Assembly: GCF_027012695.1 (NCBI RefSeq)
Contig: NZ_JALUYR010000082.1
Span: 1-57,764 of the forward strand
Origin: Thermococcus sp.
GTDB taxonomy: Archaea; Methanobacteriota_B; Thermococci; Thermococcales; Thermococcaceae
DNA: 57,764 bases
Reading direction: 5' to 3'
Shown: piece by piece, positions 1-9,837 of the stretch
Layout of the letters: each line of letters opens with the position of its first letter
How positions within the stretch are numbered: position 1 is the stretch's first letter
The notes under the pieces: generated by a model
What the model saw: the letters and a program-made list of their open reading frames with translations, nothing else
Databases searched by the model: none
What the model was told of the DNA's origin: nothing
Program-made: the position numbers and the translations under genes

Positions 1-545
1 TGGCAATTTAAGAAGAACCACGAACTTTTGGTCAAGCTTTTTCCAAAAGCTTGCTCGCCTGCGCGACGTTGGAGCTTTACTCCAGCACACGGGACGACAG
101 TCCCTCTGAGTTTGATCAAGATTCGCATGTCGTTTTTGGAAATTCGCGGTTCTAAGAGGGGTTTGTTATATCACCTGCTGATTCTGGAAGGTTTTACTGT
201 GAGTACCACGCCCGGAGGGCGTTAATGAGAATTTGAAACCTGCTTTAGCTTGCTTTTTCAAGTGCAAACCCGCTTTGAGCTTGCAATCTTGAAAAGACAT
301 GCCAACTCATTCTGGCATTTTTGTGGAAATCTACTCTTTGATCAAACTTTGCTCTGCAAAGTTTGTTTGCCAAGCAAAAGTTTCATCAACGTTCGTTGCT
401 CCTTCTTGAAGTGCCATTCAGAAGGTTTTCTACTTGAAGCCCATTGTCTTGATTGTTTTGGGAGAGAATCCTTTAGGAACTCATTTTAAAGGGGTTTACA
501 GCAAAAAGACGCCCGAGAGCACCAGGACAAAAGGAGAAAATTCGT
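1..545. other. Hairpin-dense non-coding region
   Basis: No credible gene lies here; short open frames lack ribosome binding sites and Thermococcus codon use, and the stretch is visibly AT-richer than its neighbours. It holds many perfect inverted repeats: 33-41/45-53 (9 bp, 3-nt loop), 70-74/80-84, 91-95/100-104, 208-213/217-222 (6 bp, loop GGA), 255-267 with 281-295 (13 pairs, 2-nt bulge), 299-304/313-318, 344-352/356-364 (9 bp, loop TCT), 366-370/374-378, 401-406/420-425 and 470-475/487-492. The palindrome TTGATCAA occurs at 112-119 and 338-345, and an imperfect direct repeat at 236-253 and 266-284. It could be a structured RNA or a decayed repeat element; the left end may continue outside the window. 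Confidence 0.55.
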
Positions 546-2477
546 TCACTGCCCGTTCGTCCAGAACCTTTTCAGGTAGAGCCTCATTCTCGCTAGGTCA
601 ACGGGCCTCATCGTTTCAACCATCCAGTCCGGCAGGTCCCTCCTTATGCCACGCCAGAGCAGTCGGTAGTCGAGGACTATTATCGAACCCTTCTCCTCGG
701 CCGAGCGGTGGACCCTTCCGGCTGCCTGAACCAGCTTTCTGTGGGCCGGTAAATAATATCCGTAGTACCGGCCTTTTCCGGGGAACTTTCTCTCGAAATA
801 GCGTATCTGCGCCTGAACCCTCGGCGTTGGCCTCGCATAGGGTATTCCAACTAAGATAACCCCGTTCATTTCATCTCCCGAGTAATCCTGCCCCTCGCTG
901 TTCCTGCCCCCCATGACTCCGAGCAGAACCGCACCGTTGCCCTTAGCGTGGGCCTTGAAGGCTCTAACCATCGCATCGTTCTCGGCCGATGAAACCCCCT
1001 GCTTCTCAACGAATATTGCCTTCCCCGTCTCCTCGAGGCGGACCCCCAGGTTGGCCGAAAGCAGGCCCTGGAGAACCTCGTAGGAAGCTGTAAAGACACC
1101 GACGTTCTTGGGAATTATCTTCGCGGCTTCGACTATGTAGTCCACCATCCTCCTATAAACCTGCAGCGAGCGCTCCTCTCCGCGCGTTGAGACGTCCTTT
1201 GCAACCAGAACCTGCGCGTTCTCGCGCTTCACCATACGCGGGAACTTCTTGAGGCGGGCGTTCTCGATCCCCATTATGTCCCTGAATGCCTCGAGCGGCG
1301 TGAGCGTTCCCGACATGAATATCGCGCTCTGCACCTCCCGGATGAAGCCGAGGGCCTTCGAGGGATCCAGCGCAACAAGCTCGAGGCTCAGTCCCCTGTC
1401 CCTGCTAAGGATGAAGAGGTAGTCATCCCTGCCTATAAGCGACAGCCACAGGAGGAGGAATTCCCCAACGCGGCCGATGTAGGAGCGCGGCGGTTTCCCC
1501 TTCTCAATCCGGTCCTCCCTTATGGCATCTCCTATTGCCACCATGTCGTTGAGAGTCTTGACGAGCCAGCGGGTGTCGAAGTTGAGGACGTTGACGACGT
1601 GCTTGAAGACGAGTTCGGGCTGAATCGGAGTCTCCTGAACGTCTTTGCTTCCAAGCTTCTCCTGAAACAGTATCTCCAGCCCCCTGCCGAAGATGCTGAG
1701 AAAGTTCGCTATCTCGTGCTCGTTGTACTCGTCGGCCTCCTTTATGGCCCTGTTCACTGTGTTTATGCTTATCTTATCGCTAAGGGCAGAGATTGCCTGG
1801 TCGGGAAGGTTGTGGGCCTCGTCGAAAACCACTATGAGGTCGGAGTAGTCAACGTCGAGGGAGCTGATGAAGTTCTCCCTTATCGAGGGACTGAGGAGGT
1901 AGAGGTAGCTCGCCACTATAACGTCGGCCTTCTCGGCCATCCGCTTGGTCAAATCGTAGGGACAAAGCTCGAGCGTTTCGGCGTAGCTCAGAATCTCAGC
2001 CGGGTGGCTTGGACTTTCAAGGAAGAAGCGCACAAGCTCCTCGAACTCGGTCTTTTTCTTCTTCTCATTCTCATAAAAGGGACACTTCCCGAGCTTCTTG
2101 AGGTTCCTGCAGACGACCATGGCGGTGTACGCATCCGTCGTGAACTGCGTCAGGTAATTGTGGAGGCACAGCTCTTTCCTGCTCCTCAGCTCAACTCCAG
2201 AGACCGGACTCTTCCCGCTTATAGCCTTGAGTTCCTCTATTACGCGGTCCATCTGCCGGTGTGTTCTGGCAAGGTAGAGAACCTTGTAGCCCTCCTCCTT
2301 CGCGAAGGGCAGTATTCCGGCTAAAACGCTCACCGTCTTTCCGAAGCCGGTCGGTGCCTCGATTATCGCGTTCTCGCCCTTCCTGACGGTTTCCGAGACC
2401 AGCTCGATGAACTCCCGCTGGTTCGGCCTCAGACCCCTGTAAGGGAAGTACTCGAATGCGTCGCTGGATTCTCTCAT
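546..2477 (-). CDS. XPD/Rad3-family ATP-dependent DNA helicase
   Basis: Superfamily 2, 5'-3' DNA helicase of the archaeal XPD type (643 aa), expected to unwind DNA in repair. Visible parts: a Q-motif-like N-terminus (YRGLRPNQREF), Walker A APTGFGKT at 41-48, four cysteines at about 104, 123, 132 and 172 spaced as in the XPD 4Fe-4S domain, the DEAH box at 219-222, and helicase motif VI (QAAGRVHRS) near residue 600. The start is an ATG, and the gene reads away from the small membrane gene at 2525. Length and motif order are complete, so I see no sign of damage. Archaeal XPD is well characterised; the in vivo pathway in Thermococcales is less certain. Confidence 0.93.
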   Translation of the reverse strand: MRESSDAFEYFPYRGLRPNQREFIELVSETVRKGENAIIEAPTGFGKTVSVLAGILPFAKEEGYKVLYLARTHRQMDRVIEELKAISGKSPVSGVELRSRKELCLHNYLTQFTTDAYTAMVVCRNLKKLGKCPFYENEKKKKTEFEELVRFFLESPSHPAEILSYAETLELCPYDLTKRMAEKADVIVASYLYLLSPSIRENFISSLDVDYSDLIVVFDEAHNLPDQAISALSDKISINTVNRAIKEADEYNEHEIANFLSIFGRGLEILFQEKLGSKDVQETPIQPELVFKHVVNVLNFDTRWLVKTLNDMVAIGDAIREDRIEKGKPPRSYIGRVGEFLLLWLSLIGRDDYLFILSRDRGLSLELVALDPSKALGFIREVQSAIFMSGTLTPLEAFRDIMGIENARLKKFPRMVKRENAQVLVAKDVSTRGEERSLQVYRRMVDYIVEAAKIIPKNVGVFTASYEVLQGLLSANLGVRLEETGKAIFVEKQGVSSAENDAMVRAFKAHAKGNGAVLLGVMGGRNSEGQDYSGDEMNGVILVGIPYARPTPRVQAQIRYFERKFPGKGRYYGYYLPAHRKLVQAAGRVHRSAEEKGSIIVLDYRLLWRGIRRDLPDWMVETMRPVDLARMRLYLKRFWTNGQ

Positions 2478-2524
2478 GGGAAAGAGTTTTAACGGCCCGC
2501 TTTTAACCTTTGCCGGTGGATGGG

Positions 2525-2773
2525 ATGGACAGGAAAACGGGCAAGCTCATCGAGATCACCGTCGAGGGGCTTCTGATAGCCTGGCTGAGCTACCTCTTTC
2601 TCTACCAGAACTACCTGCTCTACAGGTGGCACCGTGGCCTGCCCCTGCCGTCGAGGATCCCTTTCCTCCTCCTTGGCGTGCTCGCGGGCGGTATTTTCTT
2701 CTGGTACGAGTGGTCAAAGCTCGACCGGGGTGGAAGGGCTTCGGCTCCCGAGGATCTCAGCCGATCACCCTGA
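2525..2773 (+). CDS. Small two-helix membrane protein, unknown function
   Basis: About 82 aa. The ATG at 2525 follows a GGTGG-type ribosome binding site; in-frame TTG 2510 and GTG 2516 are less likely starts. There are two hydrophobic segments, roughly residues 13-28 and 40-60, with a charged loop (YRWHRG) between and a polar C-terminal tail. It is divergent from XPD and its 3' end overlaps the end of the convergent gene at 2757-3458 by 17 nt. I do not recognise the family. It could be a small Thermococcales-specific membrane protein; nothing in the context gives a role. Confidence 0.6.
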   Translation: MDRKTGKLIEITVEGLLIAWLSYLFLYQNYLLYRWHRGLPLPSRIPFLLLGVLAGGIFFWYEWSKLDRGGRASAPEDLSRSP

Positions 2774-3458
2774 TCAGGTACTCTCCGGAGGCTTCAATTC
2801 CCTCGAAGTCCTCCCCACTGGCATCGAGAACGTCCCTTCCGATCTCGATTATGGAACTTCCGGAGCGGGACCCGTACTCAACCCTTCTTATCATGTCGTT
2901 CTCGACGTCCACTGTAAACCCGTCTTCCGTACCCTCGCCGGCCAGGCGAAAGCTCCGTTTTATGGTGTGAAAGCGGACGTATCTGATGAGGTGTGGCATC
3001 AGCTCCCTGTTCAGATCCCGAACAACGAACCCCATTCCCCTGCCCGTGGTTCTGGGGGCGATGAGACCATGGCTCTCGGCCATCCTTGCGACGGCTAAAG
3101 CGGAGTTCCTGGCCATGAAGTCCAGCTTGTCCCCCAGCATTCTCTCGCCCGAAACGTCGGCCGAGATTCTCGCGACGAGCCTCCCCTCCAGCGCGGCGAA
3201 GGAGAACACGATCAGACCCTTCCAACCCTTCAGGATATAGGTGACGTGGGGTTCGTTGAAGGTGAACTCCAGAACGCCCTCGAACTCGAACCTTGTCAGG
3301 AGCCGCCTGAAGGAGATACGAACCAGCGTTTTGCCTTCCAGGTCCAAAGGTTCCACCCTGTAGGGAAACGTGGAGAGCAGTTCCACGGGTCTGGATGCAA
3401 CCTCGATGAGCGCCTTCCAGTCGCCTCCAAAGGACACCTCGGCAGTTCTGGATTCCAT
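2757..3458 (-). CDS. Conserved-looking protein of unknown function
   Basis: A 233-aa soluble protein with no signal peptide or membrane segment. Alternating hydrophobic strands (EFEGVLEFTFNEP, GLIVFSFAALEGRLVARI) and one helical stretch around residues 105-130 suggest a mixed beta-rich fold. I cannot assign a family or find catalytic motifs. ATG start at 3458. Its end overlaps the small membrane gene by 17 nt tail to tail. Codon use resembles the neighbours, so it looks like a real gene. Confidence 0.7.
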   Translation of the reverse strand: MESRTAEVSFGGDWKALIEVASRPVELLSTFPYRVEPLDLEGKTLVRISFRRLLTRFEFEGVLEFTFNEPHVTYILKGWKGLIVFSFAALEGRLVARISADVSGERMLGDKLDFMARNSALAVARMAESHGLIAPRTTGRGMGFVVRDLNRELMPHLIRYVRFHTIKRSFRLAGEGTEDGFTVDVENDMIRRVEYGSRSGSSIIEIGRDVLDASGEDFEGIEASGEYLIRVIG

Positions 3459-3523
3459 GGGAGCACACCCTTGGACATTGCCTTCAGCCGGCGCTTTTAG
3501 ATGTGGGAGAATGGAAAAAGGAG

Positions 3524-4585
<1,062 letters not shown>

Positions 4586-4654
4586 TTAGATTTCCGTCTG
4601 AAAGTGGTCCGGCAGATATTTAAGCTTATCTACCCCCCGGACACCGGTGGTGGA

Positions 4655-5377
4655 ATGGAGAGGACCCTGCTGAGGCTTAACATCGTTCCCTGCACGTTTA
4701 TAGAAAGGCTTAACAGATTCGTTGCTTTGGTTGAGGTGAATGGGGAAACCAGAAAAGCCCTCGTTACGAACACCGGCCGCCTAAAGGAGTTCATGATCCC
4801 GGGAAGAAGGGCATTCTGCCTGCCAAAGAGCGGTGGAAAGACGGATTTCGTTCTGCTGGCCTTTGAAGACTTGGGAGGAAAAGGAGCGGTGATAGACACG
4901 AGAACGCAGGCTAAAGCCTTCGAAAGGGCGGTTGAGCTGAACACCATTCCCTGGCTGAGGGACTGCAGGATAAAGCGAAAGGAGGTAACCGTCGGGAAAT
5001 CCCGCCTCGATTACCTCTTTGAGTGCCCGGATGGTGAAGTCTACGCCGAGATGAAGAGCGCGGTCTTGAGGGGCGGAGAGCGTGGGGAGTACGCGATGTA
5101 CCCCGACTGCCCGTCTGCACGGGGACGGAAGCACATAAGAGAACTCATCGAACTTAGAAAAGCCGGGAAAGGGGCGATGATATTCTTCATCGGTGCGATG
5201 CCCGGCGTGGAGAAGTTCAGGCCCTACGAGAAGGGGGACCCCGTTATAGCAAAACTCCTGAGGGAGGCCCTGAAAACGGGCGTTGAGATACGTGCCCTCA
5301 GCATCTCCATGATTCCAGACGGCCGGGTGATCTTAGAAAAGCCATCCCTTGCAGTGGAGCTGAGGGAGGGTTTTTAA
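4655..5377 (+). CDS. sfsA: SfsA family protein
   Basis: 240 aa, typical for SfsA. Characteristic segments are the N-terminal OB-like part ([18 protein letters not shown]), the [13 protein letters not shown] motif, and the C-terminal [16 protein letters not shown] block of the nuclease-like domain. SfsA was named for sugar fermentation stimulation in E. coli; its archaeal role is unknown, although the fold resembles nucleases and nucleic-acid binding proteins. I chose ATG 4655 because GGTGGTG lies just before it; the open frame continues upstream but into the divergent M42 gene. A TATA-like TTTTTAAA overlaps the stop codon region and probably serves the next gene. Confidence 0.88.
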   Translation: MERTLLRLNIVPCTFIERLNRFVALVEVNGETRKALVTNTGRLKEFMIPGRRAFCLPKSGGKTDFVLLAFEDLGGKGAVIDTRTQAKAFERAVELNTIPWLRDCRIKRKEVTVGKSRLDYLFECPDGEVYAEMKSAVLRGGERGEYAMYPDCPSARGRKHIRELIELRKAGKGAMIFFIGAMPGVEKFRPYEKGDPVIAKLLREALKTGVEIRALSISMIPDGRVILEKPSLAVELREGF

Positions 5378-5421
5378 AGACCGTCACCCAATCCCGATGG
5401 GTATTCAAAGGGGTGATTGGA

Positions 5422-6327
5422 ATGACCATCGTTGATGTTAGGATTCTGGTGGAGGGTGCGAGCGACGTTGAGGTCGTGAGCAAGGCACTCCAGGGACTGG
5501 CGCTCGGAAGCGAGTACAACATCACGATATCCTCGATAATCCCAACCACGAACGTGGAGATCGCGAAGAGTGCCGCGGCTGGAGCGGATCTCCTAATAAT
5601 AGCCACCGACGCTGACAGGGTTGGAAGGGAGCTCGCGGAGAGACTGTACAATGAGCTCAAGGAAATGGTCGGACACATAGAGAGAATGAAGCTCCCCCTC
5701 GGTCATGACCTCGAGCACGTTGACGTAGAACTGGTGAGAAAGGAACTCAGGAACACGCTCGTCAGGGCCGGGCTTAAGAGCCTCCAGGTTCTTCCCGGGT
5801 ACATGGAGATAAGGAGGGAGCTCCTCGACGTGAAGGGTCGCTACGACCAGCTGGCCAACGAATACGAGGCCCTCTACAAGGAACACGAGGAACTCCAGAA
5901 GAAGTACGAGGAACTCCAGTCGGAGCTTGAGAGACTCAGGAGTGAGAACGAGGGACTCAAGGAACTTCTGGAAAGAAAACCCAGGCCGGTCAAGATAGAG
6001 GACGCCTGGAAGGGCCTCTTCCCGGCGGAACCTGTGCCTGAGGAGAGGATAATCGCGATAGCCGTTGAGAAGCTCGGCCTGGCCGGAAAGATAATCGTCG
6101 GACAGGGCTACATTTTCGCGGAGGATGAATCGCTCATAGGTGAGCTCCTCAAGACGGTCTACCTTAGCCTCTCGATCAGGGAAGAGCTCGAGGAAAAGGA
6201 AGAGCCGAAGCCCCAAAAATCGCCGGAGGATAGAGCATCAGCGCCGGAGGGGACGAACATCGTGGAGAATCCCGAGCTGAAGCCGGACGAGATAGAGCGC
6301 CTCCTGAAGGGCATCGACAATGAGTGA
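5422..6327 (+). CDS. Toprim-domain coiled-coil protein preceding XerA
   Basis: About 301 aa. Residues near 8-75 look like a toprim fold: a first strand ending in the acidic LVEGASD motif and a later [12 protein letters not shown] segment carrying the D-x-D pair, the pattern used for Mg2+ in topoisomerases, primases and OLD nucleases. A long charged coiled coil follows (about 140-190, repeated [11 protein letters not shown]), then a small globular part and an acidic tail. ATG 5422 has AGGGGTG upstream; GTG 5413 is the alternative. Its last 8 nt overlap xerA, so the two are probably translated together. The precise function is not known to me; a DNA-topology or recombination role is an inference from the domain and partner. 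Confidence 0.75.
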   Translation: MTIVDVRILVEGASDVEVVSKALQGLALGSEYNITISSIIPTTNVEIAKSAAAGADLLIIATDADRVGRELAERLYNELKEMVGHIERMKLPLGHDLEHVDVELVRKELRNTLVRAGLKSLQVLPGYMEIRRELLDVKGRYDQLANEYEALYKEHEELQKKYEELQSELERLRSENEGLKELLERKPRPVKIEDAWKGLFPAEPVPEERIIAIAVEKLGLAGKIIVGQGYIFAEDESLIGELLKTVYLSLSIREELEEKEEPKPQKSPEDRASAPEGTNIVENPELKPDEIERLLKGIDNE

Positions 6328-7162
6328 AGCCGAGACGGTGGAAGAGTTCGAGACCTATTTAGACCTCGAGGGCAAGAGTCCCAACACGATTAGGATGTAC
6401 TCCTACTATGTGAGGAGATACCTCGAGTGGGGCGGAAAGCTGAACGCACGCTCCGCCCTCCGCTTTCTTGCAAGGCTTAGAAGAGAAGGCTACTCCAACA
6501 GGAGTCTGAACCTCGTCGTCCAGGCTTTGAGGGCTTACTTCCGCTTCGAGGGGGCGGACGAAGAGGCGGAAAAGCTAAAGCCCCCCAAGGTCCCGAGGAG
6601 TTTACCGAAGGCCCTGACGAGGGAAGAAGTTAAAAGGCTCCTATCGGTGATTCCGCCGACGAGGAAGCGCGATAGGCTCATCGTTCTCCTCCTCTACGGG
6701 GCAGGCCTTCGCGTCAGCGAGCTGTGCAACCTCAGGAGGAAGGACGTCGACCTCGAGAGAAACCTAATAGTCGTGCGCGGCGGTAAGGGCGCCAAGGACA
6801 GGGTCGTCCCGATTCCGGCTTTCCTGGGCGATGCGATCAGGGACTACCTCGAGAGCAGAGAGGACGACAGCGAGTACCTCATCGTCGAGGAGGGAAGGAG
6901 AAAAAAGGACGGGCTCTCGCCGAAGACGGTCTGGCATCTCCTCAAAAAGTACGGCGAGAGAGCCGGGGTTGAGGTCACTCCCCACAGGCTCCGCCACAGC
7001 TTCGCGACGCACATGCTCGAGAACGGCGTCGACATAAGGGCGATTCAGGAGCTTTTGGGTCACTCTAACCTCTCAACGACGCAGATCTACACCAAGGTCA
7101 CCGTTGAGCACCTGCGGAAGGCGCAGGAGAAGGCGAGACTGATGGAGGGGCTGATTGAGTGA
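6320..7162 (+). CDS. xerA: Tyrosine recombinase XerA
   Basis: 280 aa, site-specific recombinase expected to resolve chromosome dimers at a dif site. It has an N-terminal SAM-like core-binding domain (1-85) and a catalytic domain with the complete active set: Arg131 (GLRVSEL), Lys156 (GGKGAKDR), His222 and Arg225 ([11 protein letters not shown]), His248 ([10 protein letters not shown]) and nucleophile Tyr257. Length fits archaeal XerA, not a viral integrase. The ATG overlaps the toprim gene by 8 nt, giving a two-gene operon. A hairpin with a T-run follows the stop. No convincing dif site is adjacent. Confidence 0.92.
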   Translation: MSEAETVEEFETYLDLEGKSPNTIRMYSYYVRRYLEWGGKLNARSALRFLARLRREGYSNRSLNLVVQALRAYFRFEGADEEAEKLKPPKVPRSLPKALTREEVKRLLSVIPPTRKRDRLIVLLLYGAGLRVSELCNLRRKDVDLERNLIVVRGGKGAKDRVVPIPAFLGDAIRDYLESREDDSEYLIVEEGRRKKDGLSPKTVWHLLKKYGERAGVEVTPHRLRHSFATHMLENGVDIRAIQELLGHSNLSTTQIYTKVTVEHLRKAQEKARLMEGLIE

Positions 7163-7169
7163 GCCAGAT

Positions 7170-7197
7170 TGGTCTAACAAATTAGACCATGGTTTTT
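7170..7197 (+). terminator. Perfect hairpin plus T-run after xerA
   Basis: An 8-bp perfect inverted repeat (TGGTCTAA at 7170-7177, loop CAAA, TTAGACCA at 7182-7189) is followed four bases later by TTTTT. It lies between the convergent ends of xerA and the ADP-PFK gene. The simplest reading is a transcription terminator. The TTTTTAAA also resembles a TATA box, and a short region with similar words follows to 7226. Confidence 0.5.
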
Positions 7198-7238
7198 AAA
7201 GTACCAGTCTATTATACCGGACCAAAAATTGTGAAGAA

Positions 7239-8624
7239 TCAGAGCGCACCCTTCTTCCTCAGCAGAGCGAGGTAGCTCGTGAAGGCTCCGGCTGAAATAG
7301 TGTCGCCGAGGCCGACGGTTGAGACGGGGTTCTTGACGAGCCTCGTCGGAATTATAACAACCCGGTACTCCCTAGTCCTCAGCTTTCTCTTCGCCTCCTC
7401 GAAGCGGAGCTTGACGTATTCTCCCCTCTCGTTGTAGGGAACGCTAAGACCGACCCTAAAATCCTCCGGTGAAATTATCTCTCCCAGGGAGGCCCTCGCA
7501 GCAGCCAAAGTCGTTGCCAGCTCGAGACTGCTCCTCAGTTCATCCTCGCTCAGCGGGTTGTCGGCGTGGGTGATGTACATGATGTAGTAGATGGTGTGGA
7601 TCTGCAGAACTTCGAGGTTCATCTCGTCGATGAGTATCTTCCCGCCCAGGACGGTGTCCTCGATGCGGTTGTAGGTGAAAATCCTATCGGAGAGCTTTGG
7701 ATAGCCGAGAGCGTTGAGAACGTAGGCGATCTCAGATTCGTCCATTCCAACGCTATCCACGAGCGGAAAGAGGTTGTAGATGACCTTCTTCCTCAGCTCG
7801 CGGTTCTGTATGGAGGCGAACTCGAGGTGAACCTTAACGTCCTTCTCGCGCTTGAGAAGGAGAATGTCCCTCTTTGCCTCGCGGAGGTAGTGGTTTGCAT
7901 CCTTCCCGTCGGAGTAGCGGAGCTTTATGCCTTGATATCCAGAAAGGATAGCCCCGTCAACCATCTCGCCGATCTCCGGGAGGAACGGCTTAAGCTCCGG
8001 CTCGGTGTAGACCCTTATGCTCTCAAAGCGTGCCGAAACAATAAAGCGGCCCGAGAAGGGGACCGTTATCGTCTCGTCTCCCAGTTTGAAGGTCGTTCCC
8101 GCGCGGAACTCAAAGATTCTGTTTACCTTTATCGGATCCCCCTCGCGATAGGCCTCGCGCGGATGCCTGAAGACGAGCTTCCCGTCCCCAACGACGGGAT
8201 AGAAGAGGTTTGGCCTGTCAACAAACATCGTGGCCTGCTTTCTCGCGAGATGGGGGGTGTAAACCAGAACGCGCCTGAAATCGAGATTGGCCAAAAGGTT
8301 CGCTATTATCCCAGCCTGGCCGCCCATCCTCTCGACGTCGTACCTGAAGTGGGAATCAAACCAGGCGTGAAGCTCCTCGTTGACGAGGGGAACCGCCATC
8401 GGTTTGCCCGTCTTGAGGGCGTGGACGAGCCTTGCCACGAAGTCAATGGGCTCTTCAATCTGCCTTGGGTATTCCTCCATCCTCCTCTTCACCGCTTCAG
8501 CTCCAAACTCGTCTATGAGCCTCTGAACCGTTTCTCCCGTGAGGTAGACTATCGCATCGACGTTTGTGTTGTAAGCGGTGTAGATCGAAAGCTCCCTCGC
8601 CCCGTCCAGAAGCCCCGTGACCAT
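7239..8624 (-). CDS. pfkC: ADP-dependent phosphofructokinase
   Basis: About 461 aa. It phosphorylates fructose 6-phosphate with ADP as donor in the modified Embden-Meyerhof pathway of Thermococcales. The ribokinase-like fold is recognisable from NTNVDAIVYL near the N-terminus, the GGQAGIIANLL motif, the HLEFASIQ strand and the C-terminal VSTVGLGDTISAG block carrying the catalytic Asp. Overall sequence matches the phosphofructokinase rather than the glucokinase branch as I remember the Pyrococcus protein. I chose ATG 8624, since GAGGGTGAT precedes it; GTG 8633 is in frame but overlaps the operator. A glycolytic operator sits directly upstream. Confidence 0.93.
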   Translation of the reverse strand: MVTGLLDGARELSIYTAYNTNVDAIVYLTGETVQRLIDEFGAEAVKRRMEEYPRQIEEPIDFVARLVHALKTGKPMAVPLVNEELHAWFDSHFRYDVERMGGQAGIIANLLANLDFRRVLVYTPHLARKQATMFVDRPNLFYPVVGDGKLVFRHPREAYREGDPIKVNRIFEFRAGTTFKLGDETITVPFSGRFIVSARFESIRVYTEPELKPFLPEIGEMVDGAILSGYQGIKLRYSDGKDANHYLREAKRDILLLKREKDVKVHLEFASIQNRELRKKVIYNLFPLVDSVGMDESEIAYVLNALGYPKLSDRIFTYNRIEDTVLGGKILIDEMNLEVLQIHTIYYIMYITHADNPLSEDELRSSLELATTLAAARASLGEIISPEDFRVGLSVPYNERGEYVKLRFEEAKRKLRTREYRVVIIPTRLVKNPVSTVGLGDTISAGAFTSYLALLRKKGAL

Positions 8625-8627
8625 ATG

Positions 8628-8644
8628 TATCACCCTCAGTGACT
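8628..8644 (-). promoter_or_regulatory. Thermococcales glycolytic motif (TrmBL1/Tgr operator)
   Basis: On the minus strand the sequence reads AGTCAC-TGAGG-GTGATA, against the established consensus TATCAC-N5-GTGATA: the right half is perfect and the left half matches 4 of 6. It sits between a TATA-like CTTTTAAG near 8670-8677 and the phosphofructokinase start, overlapping the ribosome binding site. In Thermococcales, sites downstream of TATA are used by TrmBL1/Tgr to repress glycolytic genes when sugar is absent. Repression here is inferred from position. Confidence 0.75.
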
Positions 8645-8699
8645 AACATCTTGAAAATGCGGGGCGGCTCTTAAAAGGGTTTCGTCAGAAAAAGAGGGA

Positions 8700-9413
8700 T
8701 CAGAACTCCGTGAAAAGTCTTCCCAGTTCCGGAATCCTCTCCATAACGTCCATCTCCCGGAGGGCGAGCCAGAGGGATGCCTGGTTGCTGGTAACCACCG
8801 GAACGCCGAGGTCATCCTCGAGGATCTCGATGATCTCAAAGGTCCGCCAGTTGGTGCAGCTTATGAAGATCGCGTCTGCCTCGTCAATGAAGCTGGCCTT
8901 CGCCAGGCGGTAAGCCTCGTGGGGCTCGAGCTTTCCAATCCTGGTGTTGTCCTCAATTCCCAGGCCCCTTATGTCGAGGACCTCGAACTCGTTGGCCTCG
9001 AGGAACTCCTTTTCGCGCTGGTTTATCCCGTCGGTGTAGGGGGTTATCACGAGAATCGACTGGGCGTCGAGTATCTTGAGGGCCTCTATTACAGCGGTGC
9101 TCGTGCTGACAACCGGAACGTTCACCTCGCTTTCGATCTTCGCCTCGAGCTCTTTCTCGTAGTCCTTCCCGCCTATGAGGGAACCGCTCGTGCATCCGTA
9201 GAGGATCTGCTCAACGCCCGCATCCCGGAGCAGCTTCGCAGCATCAACCGCTAGAGCGTTCATCTTCACGAGCTCTTCCTCGTTAACGTTCCTGAGCGGA
9301 ACCCTGGCAGTGTGGAGCGAAACTCCAACAGGAAGGAATGTATGGAGCTCCATTTCCATCGTGGTGTTCGATGATGGGACAATAAGGCCGAGTCTTCCGC
9401 GCCATCCGTACAT
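8700..9413 (-). CDS. Asp/Glu racemase superfamily protein (maleate isomerase-like)
   Basis: 237 aa. It resembles the arylmalonate decarboxylase/maleate cis-trans isomerase/EutA branch of the aspartate-glutamate racemase superfamily. The N-terminus has GLIVPSSNTTME, and the two candidate catalytic cysteines are Cys74 (YGCTSGS) and Cys186 (ISCTNWRT), each at the edge of an alpha/beta domain. The substrate cannot be read from sequence. ATG 9413 is preceded by GGAGGTGA. It lies upstream of the phosphofructokinase gene, but the separate promoter and operator suggest the two are not one operon. Confidence 0.82.
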   Translation of the reverse strand: MYGWRGRLGLIVPSSNTTMEMELHTFLPVGVSLHTARVPLRNVNEEELVKMNALAVDAAKLLRDAGVEQILYGCTSGSLIGGKDYEKELEAKIESEVNVPVVSTSTAVIEALKILDAQSILVITPYTDGINQREKEFLEANEFEVLDIRGLGIEDNTRIGKLEPHEAYRLAKASFIDEADAIFISCTNWRTFEIIEILEDDLGVPVVTSNQASLWLALREMDVMERIPELGRLFTEF

Positions 9414-9506
9414 GCTTTCACCTCCCTCGATTTACTCACAGTTTTTCTTAAACCTTTCCGCCCTAAACGTTTTTATCCCCCGGGATCAACCATCACCGGT
9501 GGGAGG

Positions 9507-9833
9507 ATGATAGAGTTCGTCATACTGCTCGGGGTCGTGGGCGGCTGGATAGTTGTGGCCTCAACCCTGTTCCTGATGCTCGCCCTGGGCCGGATCTGGG
9601 GCATCCTGGGCGTCTTCCTCACGGTGGGGTTTATACTGATCAACCAGTCGCTCAAGGGGAAGTACATGGAAAAGATAGTGGACGCGACCCCAAAGGCGAA
9701 GGACATAGCGGCCCACATCTTCGAGATGAACGAGCTTATACTCCTCTCCTCATACGTGGTCTCCCTCCTGCTCTATGAAGCCATTCAGAAGTACGTCGAG
9801 ATAATAATCAAGTTCCCGCATGCGCTGGGGTGA
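9507..9833 (+). CDS. Small membrane protein, unknown function
   Basis: 108 aa with three hydrophobic stretches: about 1-25, 30-45, and 75-90, the last beginning ELILLSSYVVSLLLYEA. ATG 9507 follows GGTGGGAGG. It ends 4 nt before the thiI start and is probably co-transcribed with it. I do not recognise the family. Confidence 0.65.
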   Translation: MIEFVILLGVVGGWIVVASTLFLMLALGRIWGILGVFLTVGFILINQSLKGKYMEKIVDATPKAKDIAAHIFEMNELILLSSYVVSLLLYEAIQKYVEIIIKFPHALG

Positions 9834-9837
9834 TAGC

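Noticed and set aside
28..489. Open frames of 65 and 79 codons in the first 500 nt
   Set aside because: They have TTG/ATG starts without ribosome sites, atypical codon use, and run through the hairpin array.
866..1099. Long antisense open frames inside XPD and many other genes
   Set aside because: Shadows produced by GC-rich codon bias; they lack starts with ribosome sites and match no families.
6320..7162. XerA as a viral or plasmid integrase
   Set aside because: No tRNA gene, attachment repeats or viral genes nearby, and the length and N-terminus fit chromosomal XerA.
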